The position numbers and the translations under genes are program-made. This document shows positions 1 to 11,625 of a DNA stretch of 64,000 bases, piece by piece. Location: NCBI GenBank assembly GCA_001986395.2, contig MQVO02000023.1, positions 433,776-497,775 on the forward strand. The letters run 5' to 3'. The first letter of the stretch is position 1. Each line of letters begins with the position of its first letter. The DNA is from Irpex lacteus (lineage: Eukaryota; Basidiomycota; Agaricomycetes; Polyporales; Irpicaceae). The notes beneath the pieces are model-generated. The model searched no databases, had not been told where the DNA came from, and worked only from the letters and a program-made list of their open reading frames with translations.

Positions 1-545
1 CATGCGGTCGATGCTTCGCGCTCACTGGGAACGCAGACCCTTACTCGCCGAGCTACTCTGGACCGTTCGGCAAGACTATCGTGGTCAAAGTCACGGACCT
101 TTGCCCTATTGCGGGTAACCAGGAGTGGTGTGGACAGACGCAGAGTAACAGGAACAACCAGCACGGAGAGGCGTTCCAGTATGTTGTCGTCTATCACCGT
201 GTGTTTACTTTGTACTTACCTTCTTGACAGCTTCGATATCTGTGAGGACACCGGAGGAGCTGCTCAATTCTTCCCAAGCGGTAAATCTCACCATTTCCTC
301 GCGTAGACCACACACTGAATACCCGTATCGTATCAGGTCATGGTGCCCTCACCGGAAGCTTCCAGGAGGTTTCATGTTCCCAATGGTCTGGCTCAGACGG
401 TGGCTCGCTCTGGAACGGAGCCTGCCTTGCCGGCGAGTCTGCCGGTAACTGGCCCTCGACCGGATGCGGCAACCAAGGTAAGTCGACGAAGGCAGTTATA
501 GTAATAGGCAGTTGGACTGACTCTGGTCTAGGAACCGCACCCTGA
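1..545 (+). CDS. Glycoside hydrolase family 45 (subfamily C) endoglucanase, 5'-partial
   Basis: Exons: 1..178, 231..280, 337..477, 532..545; the 5' part lies outside the window. The joined frame reads CGRCFALTGNADPYS, then KVTDLCPIAGNQEWCGQT, then FHFDICEDTGG, then HGALTGSFQEVSCSQWSG, and ends in GTAP. This closely follows the small single-domain GH45 subfamily C endoglucanases of white-rot fungi (Phanerochaete Cel45A type), which have a double-psi beta-barrel fold like expansins and secreted loosenins. They hydrolyse beta-1,4-glucans outside the cell. The Asp of HFDIC corresponds to the general acid of that subfamily, and the many Cys form disulphides. No cellulose-binding module follows the barrel. 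All three introns are phase-consistent. The signal peptide and first strands are missing because of the window edge. A loosenin or expansin-like protein is the main alternative, but the match to Cel45A is closer. Confidence 0.9.
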
Positions 546-1132
546 ACATGACGTCTGCAAGTATCGGGTAATCTTGGGTACTAACCGTGACGTTCCTGTC
601 GACACATTGTCTATATCCCAGGTATAAACCAATGTGTAGCACACGGGAGGAAAAATCAAAGCGACATCTGCATTTCTTATCAGTACGTTTGAGCCACGAA
701 TTCCATGAATTCTGAGAGCCGTTCTGTACCTTCAAGGGAGCGTGATACTTATCCAGGATCAATGAATATCGGACTTGGAATGGCTGCCGGCCACTGAGTA
801 CTGAATACTGACGTCCCTTTCGATACATTGTTTGAATGCTGGATATAAAACCAATGCGTAGTACACAGGGTGAAAAATGTAAAGCGTCATTTCCGTTTCT
901 TGCCCGTCCGTTTATTTCACACTTCTTGAAGCACACTACTGTGTCAGAACCGCACCTTGAACTTAATATCCAAACGTGTGACCATCCAATACGTGCCAAT
1001 AGTAGCATCGAGTATCAATACACCGCCCAAACCCCAAATCCAAAAACCAATCCGTACATAGTAATGGTCGCCACAACATAAACCCACCAAAGCAAAACAT
1101 CATTTCCGTTTCTTACCACTACTAGTCCGTTT
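532..1132. repeat. Three degenerate tandem copies of the polymerase kappa 3' end
   Basis: Three related blocks lie end to end: about 532..690, 716..913 and 947..1132. Read on the minus strand, each starts with a version of the polymerase kappa C-terminal codons (KRTSSGKKRK then stop in the outer, functional copy; KRTGKKRK then stop in the middle copy; KRTDKKCRC in the most diverged copy). Each continues into a 3' flank with a shared ATTGGTTT core and ends near GTTCAAGGTGCGGTTC. The middle copy still keeps the stop codon in frame. The distal end of the most diverged copy coincides with the last GH45 exon at 532..545. Copy boundaries are approximate. Confidence 0.6.
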
Positions 1133-3972
1133 CGTCCACTCCCGCAGCCCATTCTCCCTCACCTTAACTTTCCCTTTACTCTTAACCGCACTACCAACAC
1201 TCCCCGAAGCAGCCGCTTGCGCCTCCCTAATCGCACCCTTACTCAAACAAAAGTCAATATGCGCGTTCAGCCCTTGGTTGTCCGTCTGCAGCGTCTTCGA
1301 GCATATGGGGCATATGTGAGTCTCTTCCGTCTCACGCGTCGATGAGTCCTTCGAGTTCGGTGGTTTTGGAGTCACGGAGGATAGGCTTCTTGACCGCGGT
1401 TTCTGAGAGTCTCGTTGAGCGATATCGTCAGTGGTAGTGATAGCGTTCAGGATATCTTCTTCGCCGGAGTCGTGGTCGTGGATGTTGGGCATGCATTCTT
1501 CGTAGCCGTCTTGGGACAAACTCGGGAGGTCGTCCTCGTCTACTTTGCGTTTCTTCCGAGGCGAAGTGGGTGCAGGCACGTTCGTACTTTCGAAGAACTG
1601 TTTGAAGCAACGTGAACTCTTGGTCTATACAGGTTCGGCTAAAATCGAATATATTGGGCTCACCCGTTTGATACTCCCAGGTTTCCCTTCAGCGTCTGCC
1701 CGCAGATCTTTGAGTTTGGTCACCCGAAGCCCGATAAGTCGCAATTTGAGAGGGAGCTCGGGGAGTAGGAGTTCTTTCCCTACCTATAAAACATATCTCA
1801 GCTACATTAAACCCAGCAGAGAGGGGAACGGAAAGATAGCAGATACATACCGCGAACAAATCCTCCTTCTTCGTCGATATCCACCTATCAAACGACTTTG
1901 CTCTCGTAAACACTACCAACGAAAACTTCAACTTCAAAAACTTGTTCAAATAAAATGGATTGAGGTGGGGCGCTGACCTTGGTACGTATCGAGCTTATAT
2001 TTCAACGTAACCGTTTTACCCGTCCAGCCTGTGCGCTCCATGTCCTCCTCGAGCTCAGCGGCGACTTCTTCGAGCTTGGCGAGGATCTGGTCTTTGTCTC
2101 CTATTGAGTGGAACGTCCTATATCAATCGTTTCAGTTTCAGTCCAGTTCAACATGGTGATTTCTCGCTGGTGGAGAAGGAGTGGGATGGAATGGAACTAA
2201 CCGCTCAGCACCAATACTCTTCCTCTCCTCCCTCTGCAGCGGCTGCACCACATTCGACGCGATGCCCAGGTAGGTCTGCAGCAGGAACGTGAGCCCGAAG
2301 TCTTTGTCCATGAGGGAGGCTACTGCGCGGTGTGTGTATATGTCGCCGCAATTCTAAAACCAATGCATCAGAAATCAACTTCTTCGTACGTAGAGACGAA
2401 GGTCGGGAGGAAAGGGAGATGGGAAAGAGGAGGATGTATGGAGCAGGAGAAAGCACCTTGATCCCAATAGAATCCAAAAGCCTCTCATTAACCCGCCCAA
2501 CACCAGGAACCTTCCGGATAGGAAGGTCGTGCATGAATGCCTTGACCGCTTCTGCCGTGAATTCGAGCATGTACTGCCCGTTTGGTTTGTTCTGAGTGTT
2601 CGCGATTCAGTCACTGGATTTAGCACGACGACGACGAAGGGAGAGAGAAGAGAAAAGGGAGAGGGAGGGAGAAGGGAGACGCACCTTATCTGAACAGATC
2701 TATGCAGGCTTAATACCCCGTGAACGTGTTGTTGTGTGTGAACTCACTTTGGCTAGCATCTACAAATGGTGTCGTAATTCAGCGAGATTTGTACCCAGTG
2801 CGTTTCGGTTGTTGGTGCGGCTGTGAGTGCTTACCTTGTTAGGCGCGATCCCCGCACTGACCGTAAGTCGCGTCTCCCTATGTACGACCTCCCGCATCTC
2901 CTGCACGCACTCGTCTGCCGATATCAGGTGTGTTTCGCAATACTCTGTGATGCTACCACTAAGTTAGCTCACAGAAGACAAACATGTCACGGATATGAGA
3001 TGTCACGCACTTTAGATACCCCTCGTCACACCCTCCAGGTTGCATATTCGGATCGTATCTCCTGAAGATGTCCATGACCTGCTTTGAGATCTCCATGTAT
3101 CGAGGGAAGTGGGTGGATACGACTATTAGATCTGGACATAGCTTTCTAGCGATAAATTCTACTCCAATCAGACAAACGTCTAAGTTGAAGGGTTATATAT
3201 AGTTGATGGCTTACCAGCCATTCCTGAACGTACACCCTGCTTCCTCGCTTCATATGACGCTGTCGACACAACGCCGTGTCCGACCTACTGGAGTTAAGGT
3301 ATGTAGATAAGGAACAGGGATGGACGGGTACTTACTGCGTATGGTTTCCCTGCTAGCGATGGATCGTCTAGCAGCTCGACGCTGGCATAGAAGGCGTCCA
3401 TGTCGACGTGGACTATGATTTGTGTGAGGTCCCTGCAGGCTTCCATCTTCTCTAGCTGTTATCATGGTATACAAACTTAGTGTGCAATAGCAGCATGTAG
3501 TCTTTCGACGCACTAAATGATCCACTGAGGCTTCTATCTTCGCTAAAAGACAATAGACGAGCTGTTAAGATTAATGAACACCATGAGCTGAAAGGTTGAA
3601 CGTACCGATGTCCGCGCCCCGCATTGCATCATCCCTCTGCTTCAACAACCGGTCAATCCTCTCAGTCAAGTCTTTATCCTTGCGCTTCTCGTTCTACATC
3701 GAGCAATATTGATTTCAGCTCTTCCATTGCCGAAGTCTCCTCAGAACAGTATCTTCACCTCGTAGAACTTGGATCCCTTGGACGCTTCTGCGATGATCTT
3801 GTTAATCTCCGTTTGGTCTTTGGCAAGTCTGCACTCCATCAGTAAATGTTAGAATAATAGAGGTCTTGTTGGCCACTGACCCAGCTTTCATGATAGAGGG
3901 ACCAGCGAGTCGTCTGAGGAAGCTTGCAGAGTCCTGGGACGGGCCAGGTTCGGGGGTATCGACATCCTTCAT
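1100..3972 (-). CDS. DNA polymerase kappa (Y-family, DinB/POLK)
   Basis: Sixteen exons on the minus strand: 3881..3972, 3759..3828, 3606..3693, 3514..3542, 3336..3449, 3215..3284, 3011..3158, 2835..2952, 2748..2759, 2685..2699, 2457..2591, 2202..2353, 1978..2117, 1851..1912, 1664..1783 and 1100..1597. They encode 620 residues with perfect phase. Translesion polymerase acting in the nucleus on damaged templates. Visible motifs are KAGLAKDQTEINKIIAEA (N-clasp), VHVDMDAFYASVE (first catalytic Asp and Y-family palm), GGCDEGYLN (the catalytic Asp-Glu pair, usually SLDEAYLN), SAGIAPNKMLAKICSDKNKP, and DLPIRKVPGVGRVNERL (thumb HhH). The C-terminal exon carries one UBZ4-type ubiquitin-binding zinc finger (CPIC...HIDFC) and a basic KRTSSGKKRK tail. 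Exons 9 and 10 are only 12 and 15 nt, but both sit inside conserved motifs, so they are real. The start ATG at 3972 opens MKDVDTPEPG. Very confident of identity. Confidence 0.95.
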
Positions 3973-4480
3973 TTTGTAGAGGGAAGGGGTCCTCGGTAAG
4001 GTAGTTATATTTGATGAATTTTGGTACTAATTGTGCGTTGACTTCAATGAGAGCTCGCTTGAGGATGGAAGGGGTCCCTATAAACGGGAACTGGGTCATA
4101 GGCAAGGTCAAGCCGTGCCGGCGCCGGACCTGAACGCGGCAAACGCGCCTCTCGACACGGTCACGTGGAGGAGCCTGATATAAACCCGAATTCAAGTTCA
4201 TGATCAAGTTCAAGTGAGTACTACTTAGAGGCTGGTCAACGAGCCTACTGTACCCGTGCTATAACTTGATTCAACTACTACAGCTGCAGGACGGACTCCG
4301 ATCGACTTCCATGCATTATTGGAGTTCTACCACTGACACAGAATGAACTCTATCTTCTACGATCTGTCTTCTATCGCTGATATAACCTAATTTCATGGGA
4401 CATAAATGTGTCGTGCTACATACTAGTGCAGAGTTGGGGCACGGCGCATGCATCTTGTTGCCCAAGTAACTGCTAGCGAT
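3973..4480. other. Intergenic, divergent promoter region
   Basis: This 508-bp stretch separates the divergent polymerase kappa and lectin-like genes. A minus-strand open frame runs through part of it, but it is only an upstream continuation of the first polymerase exon with no conserved residues. I see no other gene or repeat. Confidence 0.4.
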
Positions 4481-5176
4481 ATGGGAACAAGGTAAGTACT
4501 GGGCGGTTTCGCAAGTCGTCTTCATGATCGCATTGACAGCCTGCTTACCAGCGTAAACAACTTGAACGGACTCGGATGGGCCCCTGTCGCCGAGGACACA
4601 TATGTGTACATTCAGTCCGCTTTGACCAAGAAATACATGGACTACGCTTGGACACATGGCACGGGCAGTCGCAAGCTCCACCAGTGGGACGGCGGGAACC
4701 CTCCGAGTCCTAACAAAACTGTTCGTATTTCTCGTACAACTTGATGATGATCCCCGTATGACTGAACATACTACGTGTAAATAGTGGAAGCTTGAGCCCA
4801 CGGAACCAGCAGGATACCTTATCCGCCACGCTGAGACAGGTCTGTGTCTCATTCCGACCACCATTGGTGCCGAAGGCAGAGTCTATCTCGACGTAGGCCC
4901 ATTCGGCCATGGATTCACGTTCAAAAAGAACAGCGATGGCAGTGTCATATTCGTCCCGTCTTCACTACCTGATCGGAGTACATTGGCCAGATTTTATCTG
5001 ACATGTCGAGTCGCCTTCACAGAATTTGCCTCGCAGGCACGGCTTACGCAATCACTGTGGAGAATGCGTCCTCAGAGAATGGCGCGAAATTTGTGCTGTG
5101 GCCTCACGCGAGTGGTGCAGGCTCCAGGTGGTATTTGAAGCCTTTCAGTGGGACTCAGCTGGTGCAGACGAAATGA
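4481..5176 (+). CDS. Beta-trefoil (ricin B-like) lectin-fold protein
   Basis: Exons 4481..4491, 4552..4720, 4785..4977 and 5037..5176 give 170 residues with consistent phase. The product has no signal peptide or membrane segment. It shows three similar stretches of about 45-55 residues, each with a short aromatic and hydrophobic core: TYVYIQSALTKKYMDYAW, then AGYLIRHAETGLCLIP, then AYAITVENASSENGAKF, ending GSRWYLKPFSG. This three-fold pattern and length suit a cytosolic beta-trefoil lectin of the ricin B type, common in mushrooms, where such proteins bind glycans and are often defence-related. The 11-nt first exon is inferred from splice phase and is the weakest part. The family assignment is by pattern, not by a diagnostic QxW triplet, so another trefoil family is possible. 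Confidence 0.6.
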
Positions 5177-5748
5177 GAAATGTACCACTCTTCATCGTGC
5201 AAGTTGGTTGACTCGCCATCGCCTACTAAGTAAGTACGCAGTATAGGCCGCCGATCCGTGTAGTTTGTCTCGGGGCAACAATGCTTATTTCGACGTCAAC
5301 TCCCCTTCTCCATAACTTTTAGGCTTACTGGTCAGATAATCGTAAATGGGAACCTGCGACTGTATTATAGTCTACATCGGGCCACGTATAGCTGTACATA
5401 TACAAGTGAGAGTCGATCAGAGCCAAGCCGTGTCGACAGTCGGCCGGCGCCCCTGTTCCCTACCGATATCAACCTGCGAAAGATATCCAGCATCACCACT
5501 AGCGAGTCCAATTAGATAGGGCCCATCCAGCTTGTAATGGGACTAACTGGGATCACACACGATTGGATAGCAAGGGTATGAGGAGATATGAGCGTCCCCT
5601 GATGCAGAAGATCAAGAGACTGACAATATCAACTAAACATAATCATCGAATCAAAGAAATAGTACAACCGACGGAATGGGATGCTACATGGGAGATGACG
5701 ATACCATACAACTACGATTCACAACGCACAAGGAATCAAACCAAACGC
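5177..5748. other. Intergenic, no gene seen
   Basis: This 572-bp interval lies between the convergent lectin-like and RAD23 genes. Open frames on the plus strand near its right end are antisense shadows of the last RAD23 exon. I see only presumed 3' untranslated sequence. Confidence 0.5.
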
Positions 5749-7316
5749 TTAATCCTCGAAACCGTTCTCGAACAGATAATTTGCGGCCATCGCTTCGTCC
5801 TTGTCACACGCAAGGTATGCCTCAATGGCGATGTGTCTCGGGAAACCGAGGTCTTGCAACTGTAAAACAAATGAACGTTAGCTAGCTGAACGATCTATCG
5901 CCATAAATTATAGCGACTTACACGCTGGATAGCAGCAGCCTCCTCCGGCGTAACCTGAATAGCATGTTCCGCAGCACCGTCACCCTCCCCAACCTCATCC
6001 CCAACATCCTCCAAATTGAGACCCAAAAGCTGGGCGATAATCTCCGGGTTCTGCTGGAACACCTGAGCAAGCTGGGGGTTCTGCGTAGCAATATCCTGCA
6101 GAATAGGCTGGATCAACGCCGGATTCTGTCTGAGCAGTTGACGCAGGTGTTGGATCTGGGGCTGGTTGGCGATGGCCTCCATGTCGAGGGCGCCGCCCGG
6201 TCCAACGGGGACCATGACTGGGGTGTTACCTCCAGCGGGACGGCCAGCACCACCGAGTCCTTGGGGCTGGGCCTGTTGTTGCTGTGCGAGTTGGAAAAGG
6301 TTCTGATTTTGCGCGGGACGCGCAGCTGCTGCTGGGGCGGCGGCGGCGGCAGGTTGTGCAGCGGCAGGTTGTGCAGCGGCAGGTTGTGCGGCGGGTGTAG
6401 GGGCAGCAGCAGCGGCAGGAGTTGCAGGGGCGGCGGCGGCGGCGGCACCTGGGGCTGGGGCACCTGATGCGACAGCCTCAAGGCCAGCAGGAATTCCCTG
6501 TAAGATTTAGACGTGTGAGAAAGGATGCGGCACGAGTAGTACTTCGAGTGAACGCACGTTGAAAAGATACTCTACAGCACGCTCTGGGTTGTTGAAACTA
6601 GCCCTCAGCGCCCTCATTACCTGGTCACGCTCGAAGCCCATCTCGATCATATTCTGGATAGAGGTTTGCAAAGCAGATCCTGTGACGAAGGCATTTTCGT
6701 CTTGGAGAGGACGCTGTTCTGCAGCTGTGGGCTCAACTGCAGCTGGCTGTGCAGGCGTGAGAACAGGCGCATTGGGGGGTTGTGGGGCGGCGGGGGTGGA
6801 AGCTGCCGGCGTTGATGCTGGTGCTGGAGAGGGTGCAGCTGGGGTACTGGGTGCAGCTGGAGTGCTCGTCGACGCAACGGGAGCAGCAGGTTTGGGGGCA
6901 GGTTTAGGCTGAGAACAATCATATGTTAATACACGAGTAAGTCGTAAAAGAAGAGAATCCCCATACCTTGGATACGGTAAGGACAAGGAAGTCTTTCTCT
7001 TTAATTTCCAGGGATTCGATAGTCTTCTCATCTGACAAGATTTTGCCTAGAATAACGTGTGTAATCCCGTTGAGTCATCCTGTGGCCCTGACTGGCGATG
7101 AGAAGATCCTCACCTGAGAAGATGAGCTTCTGGTTTTCCGCTATGTGGCCTTGCGTCTCTTGGATCTTCTTCTTCAGATCAGCCACTGTATCCGAGCCCT
7201 CCGCATCGAGCTGTGTGTCGAGAACAAGTTAGTGTATGTAGCACAGCATACAGAATACTCGAGTAACGCACCTGGAAGACCTTCTGCTGCAACGTCTTTA
7301 CTGTTATTTTCACCAT
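5749..7316 (-). CDS. RAD23: UV excision repair protein RAD23
   Basis: Six minus-strand exons (7272..7316, 7114..7210, 6967..7046, 6558..6908, 5922..6497, 5749..5859) encode 419 residues. The order is a ubiquitin-like domain ([30 protein letters not shown]), a Pro/Ala/Gln-rich linker, UBA1 ([29 protein letters not shown]), a second Ala-rich linker, the XPC/Rad4-binding (STI1-like) domain ([19 protein letters not shown]), and UBA2 at the end ([20 protein letters not shown]...FENGFED). It delivers ubiquitylated substrates to the proteasome and stabilises Rad4/XPC in nucleotide-excision repair. Every intron phase fits, and the length matches fungal homologues. It is divergent from the LRR gene and shares a short intergenic promoter with it. 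Confidence 0.96.
6349..6393. repeat. 15-nt tandem repeat in the RAD23 linker
   Basis: Three near-identical 15-nt units with core GCAGGTTGTGCAGCG follow one another inside the second RAD23 linker. They encode repeated Ala-Ala-Gln-Pro-Ala on the minus strand. Slippage here would change linker length in multiples of five residues without shifting frame. Confidence 0.75.
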
Positions 7317-7573
7317 GATTGATTTGTTAAACGAGATTGGTGAGTGGGTGTATGCGCAGACGGACGATGGGAGAGTACAAGCCGCGTACGCGTCGCGCAC
7401 CATACAATTACCTCGTTCGGCAATCGCCGTCATACAACTCCCCACGGAGCGCTCGATATCCGCCTGATCTGGATTACCCTGTAGAACTAGCGCCCAGAGG
7501 TCTCTCCTTGCTTGCTGGTTGCCTGCAGGCTCCTGCACTGTCTCTTTCGTTCTCCACCATCACCTCAGGCGAC
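7317..7573. promoter_or_regulatory. Shared bidirectional promoter of RAD23 and the LRR gene
   Basis: Only 257 bp separate the divergent start codons of RAD23 (7316, minus) and the LRR protein (7574, plus). Both promoters must lie here. The LRR frame stays open back to 7337, so a longer start cannot be excluded by frame alone. The conserved protein begins at MQHEPGDEYIRRI, which also leaves room for the promoter. Confidence 0.5.
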
Positions 7574-9844
7574 ATGCAACACGAACCAGGCGATGAATAT
7601 ATCAGGAGAATAGCGACGTATATCAGGGCGAACGAGGCTGGTCTCGCAGCTGCAGGCGTAGCTTTGTCAGGACGCCGCCAAAGACCCAAGGCAGCAGAGA
7701 CGTCATCCGTATTCAATCCTTTGGGCTGGTTTGATACAAATAGTGCATCGCCCAACGTCAAACCTGTGGTACTCGCATTCGACATACACCACCTATGCTA
7801 CCTCTTGATTCGAATGGAGGCTCTGGGGTACGACGTGGGCAGCCTGGACGTAAAGGTCGAGAGTCCGTCACGGCCCATGAACTATATCAGCATACCAGGC
7901 GCGGACAGGTCGGACGCGCTCTCATTTCGCTCGTTCACATCGACTTTGACCGCAGTGTCGAAGCTTTCACTAGGAGCTGGCTGGTGGGGTCGCTCTGCCC
8001 CTGCCAGCCTGGACGCAGAGCTCAAGTACATCTATTCGTCTTTCACGATCCTCCCTGCTCTCAGAATACATGCACCCGAGCCCCGAATGATTGCGGAACT
8101 TGCGAATGATCCGATAATACATGCTCTGCCGCTGTACGCGTTCAAGAGTCTGCAACTACTTGAATGCGTGGACGTAGACCCGCGAACACTCATCGGTTGG
8201 GATAAGCTGTCAATTAGCTTACGGAGCCTCTCAATCAAGCGGAGCGGTCTCGAGGATGTTTCTGACGTGCTCATTAACGCAGTTCTGGATGACAAGGCTC
8301 GAGCCGAGGGTCGGACGGTAATTCCCAGAGTTCGCTCGAAGGGCTCATTATCACACAGTGGATCCTTCCGCAAGACACGACTACCGGACTCTGTCCCGGA
8401 GGATGTAGAGGATGCGCCATCACCTCTATCGACACCGAAAGTGCAGGAAGCTTCCCTACCAACGACACCGAGCTCGGATACTCCAGAGCTACCGTCTTTG
8501 AGCTGGTCAGCTCTACGGTACCTTTCCCTTGCCGAGAACGCCCTTACCTTCCTCCCGACATCACCACTCCCCCATCTCACCTCCGTCACCCACCTAGACC
8601 TATCTTCAAACCTACTCGTTTCCGTTCCCCCAGGTCTATCTGCCCTTTATAGCCTGGTCTCTCTCAACCTCTCCGACAACATGATTGATTCCGTTCTCGG
8701 CATCTATACTATGCTGGGACAGGTTCTCCGGCTCAGCCTCTCACGCAACCGCCTCGAGTCTATATGCGGTCTTGAGCGGCTGCTTGCTCTCGAGCGAGTT
8801 GACCTCAGGAACAATCTGATAGAGGAGAGCGCAGAGATCGGTCGACTGGCGACTTTACCCAACATCACCGAAGTGTGGGTGGAGGGCAATCCGTTGACTG
8901 AGATCGAGGAAGGGTACAGAATACGCTGCTTCGATCTGTTCTGGAAGGAAGGAAAGACAATCATTCTCGATGGATCCCCTGCTGGGTTCTACGAGAAGCG
9001 ATATCTGACGTCTCCTCCACCAGAACAGATGGCATCCGCGCGTGCGACGCCTGCTGCTGCACCATCACCGCCCGTGGTGCCAGTTGGTAGTCCCTCGCCG
9101 AAGGTGGTTGCACTGGCAGCACCAGCGCATCCAAGTCCTGGAGTCTCTCCTTCCCGATCCGCTCCTGCCTCGCAGGGGGCCTCTCCACAGACAGCGGCTA
9201 TAGTCGCTCGAGGACGGAAGAAGAAGAACAAGCGTATTGTGGATCTGGACGGAGGCAGCGATGCGAGTGGCTCGCGGAGTGGATCGCATGCTCGCAACGC
9301 ATCTGAACCCAGTGCTCTCCGGCGCACAGCGAGTCCTGCGAAGCCGAGCCCTCACCCACCAGAGGATCAAGCGAAAGCCACCGCTGCGCCGCAACCTCCC
9401 AAACCAGTCAGGAGACCATCTGCGACCGCCGGTCAGCTACCTACCACCACTTCATCCGCAACGCCTCTTCCTCCTCCAAAGTTTGTCTCACGGCACACCC
9501 GCCGGCAAACTGAGTTCTCTCCTCCGACAACACCGTCGTTAGAGAGAGATTCCGTCGACCTGTCGTCATCGCCACCCTCTACTGACAGGAGAGCATCTGC
9601 CCATCGGCGGTCCGCGACGATGTCGTCGAAATCCGCCGTTCGACGCGGGCGCGTGTCTGCTTCGATGTACGAGCCTCCAACGCCTGGCGGGGAGAATGGG
9701 GATACGCAATCCAGCGAAGCTGAGGCGTTCAGGCAACGGATAGAAGCTCTGCGATCGGATATGGGGGAGGGATGGTTGAAGGTGTTTAATCAGTCGCATT
9801 TGGCTTCGCCCAAGCCTACGCTGCCTGGCGTGACTTCCGGATAG
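7574..9844 (+). CDS. Leucine-rich repeat protein with long disordered Ser/Pro tail
   Basis: A single-exon gene encoding 756 residues, unusual among these intron-rich neighbours. Residues 1-300 form a conserved N-terminal region (HHLCYLLIRMEALGYDVGS, LSIKRSGLEDVSDVLI). About five LRRs of SDS22 type follow near residues 315-440, for example LRYLSLAENALTFLP, VTHLDLSSNLLVSVP, VSLNLSDNMIDSV, LRLSLSRNRLESI and RVDLRNNLIEE, capped by ITEVWVEGNPL. The last 280 residues are rich in Ser, Pro and Ala with basic clusters (GRKKKNKRIVDLDGG) and are probably disordered. The layout resembles fungal Nischarin-like LRR proteins, which act as protein-interaction scaffolds. The function here is not known. No signal peptide or membrane segment is seen. 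Confidence 0.85.
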   Translation: MQHEPGDEYIRRIATYIRANEAGLAAAGVALSGRRQRPKAAETSSVFNPLGWFDTNSASPNVKPVVLAFDIHHLCYLLIRMEALGYDVGSLDVKVESPSRPMNYISIPGADRSDALSFRSFTSTLTAVSKLSLGAGWWGRSAPASLDAELKYIYSSFTILPALRIHAPEPRMIAELANDPIIHALPLYAFKSLQLLECVDVDPRTLIGWDKLSISLRSLSIKRSGLEDVSDVLINAVLDDKARAEGRTVIPRVRSKGSLSHSGSFRKTRLPDSVPEDVEDAPSPLSTPKVQEASLPTTPSSDTPELPSLSWSALRYLSLAENALTFLPTSPLPHLTSVTHLDLSSNLLVSVPPGLSALYSLVSLNLSDNMIDSVLGIYTMLGQVLRLSLSRNRLESICGLERLLALERVDLRNNLIEESAEIGRLATLPNITEVWVEGNPLTEIEEGYRIRCFDLFWKEGKTIILDGSPAGFYEKRYLTSPPPEQMASARATPAAAPSPPVVPVGSPSPKVVALAAPAHPSPGVSPSRSAPASQGASPQTAAIVARGRKKKNKRIVDLDGGSDASGSRSGSHARNASEPSALRRTASPAKPSPHPPEDQAKATAAPQPPKPVRRPSATAGQLPTTTSSATPLPPPKFVSRHTRRQTEFSPPTTPSLERDSVDLSSSPPSTDRRASAHRRSATMSSKSAVRRGRVSASMYEPPTPGGENGDTQSSEAEAFRQRIEALRSDMGEGWLKVFNQSHLASPKPTLPGVTSG

Positions 9845-10173
9845 ATTGCTGTAGCTGGGACTGCTTTGACGTATTGTTACTGTTGTTTGATTTATTGTGC
9901 TGTCTGTACTACATGATACCCCTGCTAGAGTATAATGGAAATGTCGCTGGATTATGATAACTACCGTTGCATGCGAACTCTATCGGTTGCAAGAAGCTAC
10001 CGGTGTTCGAGGTCGGCGGTGGCGGAGGTCCTACCTTGGTCGAGGTTGTTGCCGTTTCGAGGAAAAGGCAAGGAGACGCCGGGTTCATTGAGTGTCTCTT
10101 TCTCTTCGCTGGCCCACGGCTCCCCCAAGCTTCCACCCTCCGTCGTTCCTTACCTTCTTCACTGTCTTTAGCC
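9845..10173. other. Intergenic: LRR 3' UTR and ARF promoter
   Basis: This 329-bp stretch runs between two genes in the same orientation. Its right third (about 10085-10170) is rich in C and T on the plus strand, typical of sequence just upstream of strongly expressed basidiomycete genes. No coding signal is seen. Confidence 0.45.
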
Positions 10174-11006
<833 letters not shown>

Positions 11007-11625
11007 AACCACTTTCAACCTCGGAAACCTTGGATATGTGCCCTCAGACTTCGTTTCGCCAGTCTTCTTCTGCTCGACATATACCCTTCTCCCATTATTC
11101 CCATACAAGCTCTGACTCGTCTTATGGCCCGCATGACGCACGCATCGCACGACGGACATCCCGGTCCACATGTCTTCAATAATCCCCTTCCCACTGCTCG
11201 CTCTCCGTTTCTGTTTGCCCGTTCCCCTTCTGCCTCGTCCTTGCTCTTAAGCGCTTGATTGGCATTCACCGTCTCCTCCTACTTCTACGGTCATGTACCT
11301 GCATTTAATCTGATGGGTTTCAAGCTTTCTTCATCTTTCGACTCGTCGCGTTCGTTAGCTTCGCTGCCATGTATTTTCGAACGTCTTTACATACATCTCA
11401 CATTCGGCGTAAGTACAATATGGACACTCTGTTTACCCGCGATACTCGACCGTTGTCAGCGTGCGCTTGTGAATTCGGAATTGAGGAAGATTGGTGACAA
11501 ACGGACAGCGGTGCTCATTATGAGGTGCTTGGTCGAGAGCATATCCTTCACCCGAGGACGAATGCATAAATGCCTCCCACAAATTGTTTGCATCATGTAT
11601 AACTTCTTGACTCTCTACTCTGACC
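11007..11625. other. Intergenic between ARF and cysteine synthase
   Basis: This 619-bp gap holds the ARF 3' UTR and cysteine synthase promoter. A plus-strand open frame from 11259 into the next gene has no conserved features and is out of register with the cysteine synthase reading frame. I reject it as a gene. Confidence 0.45.
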
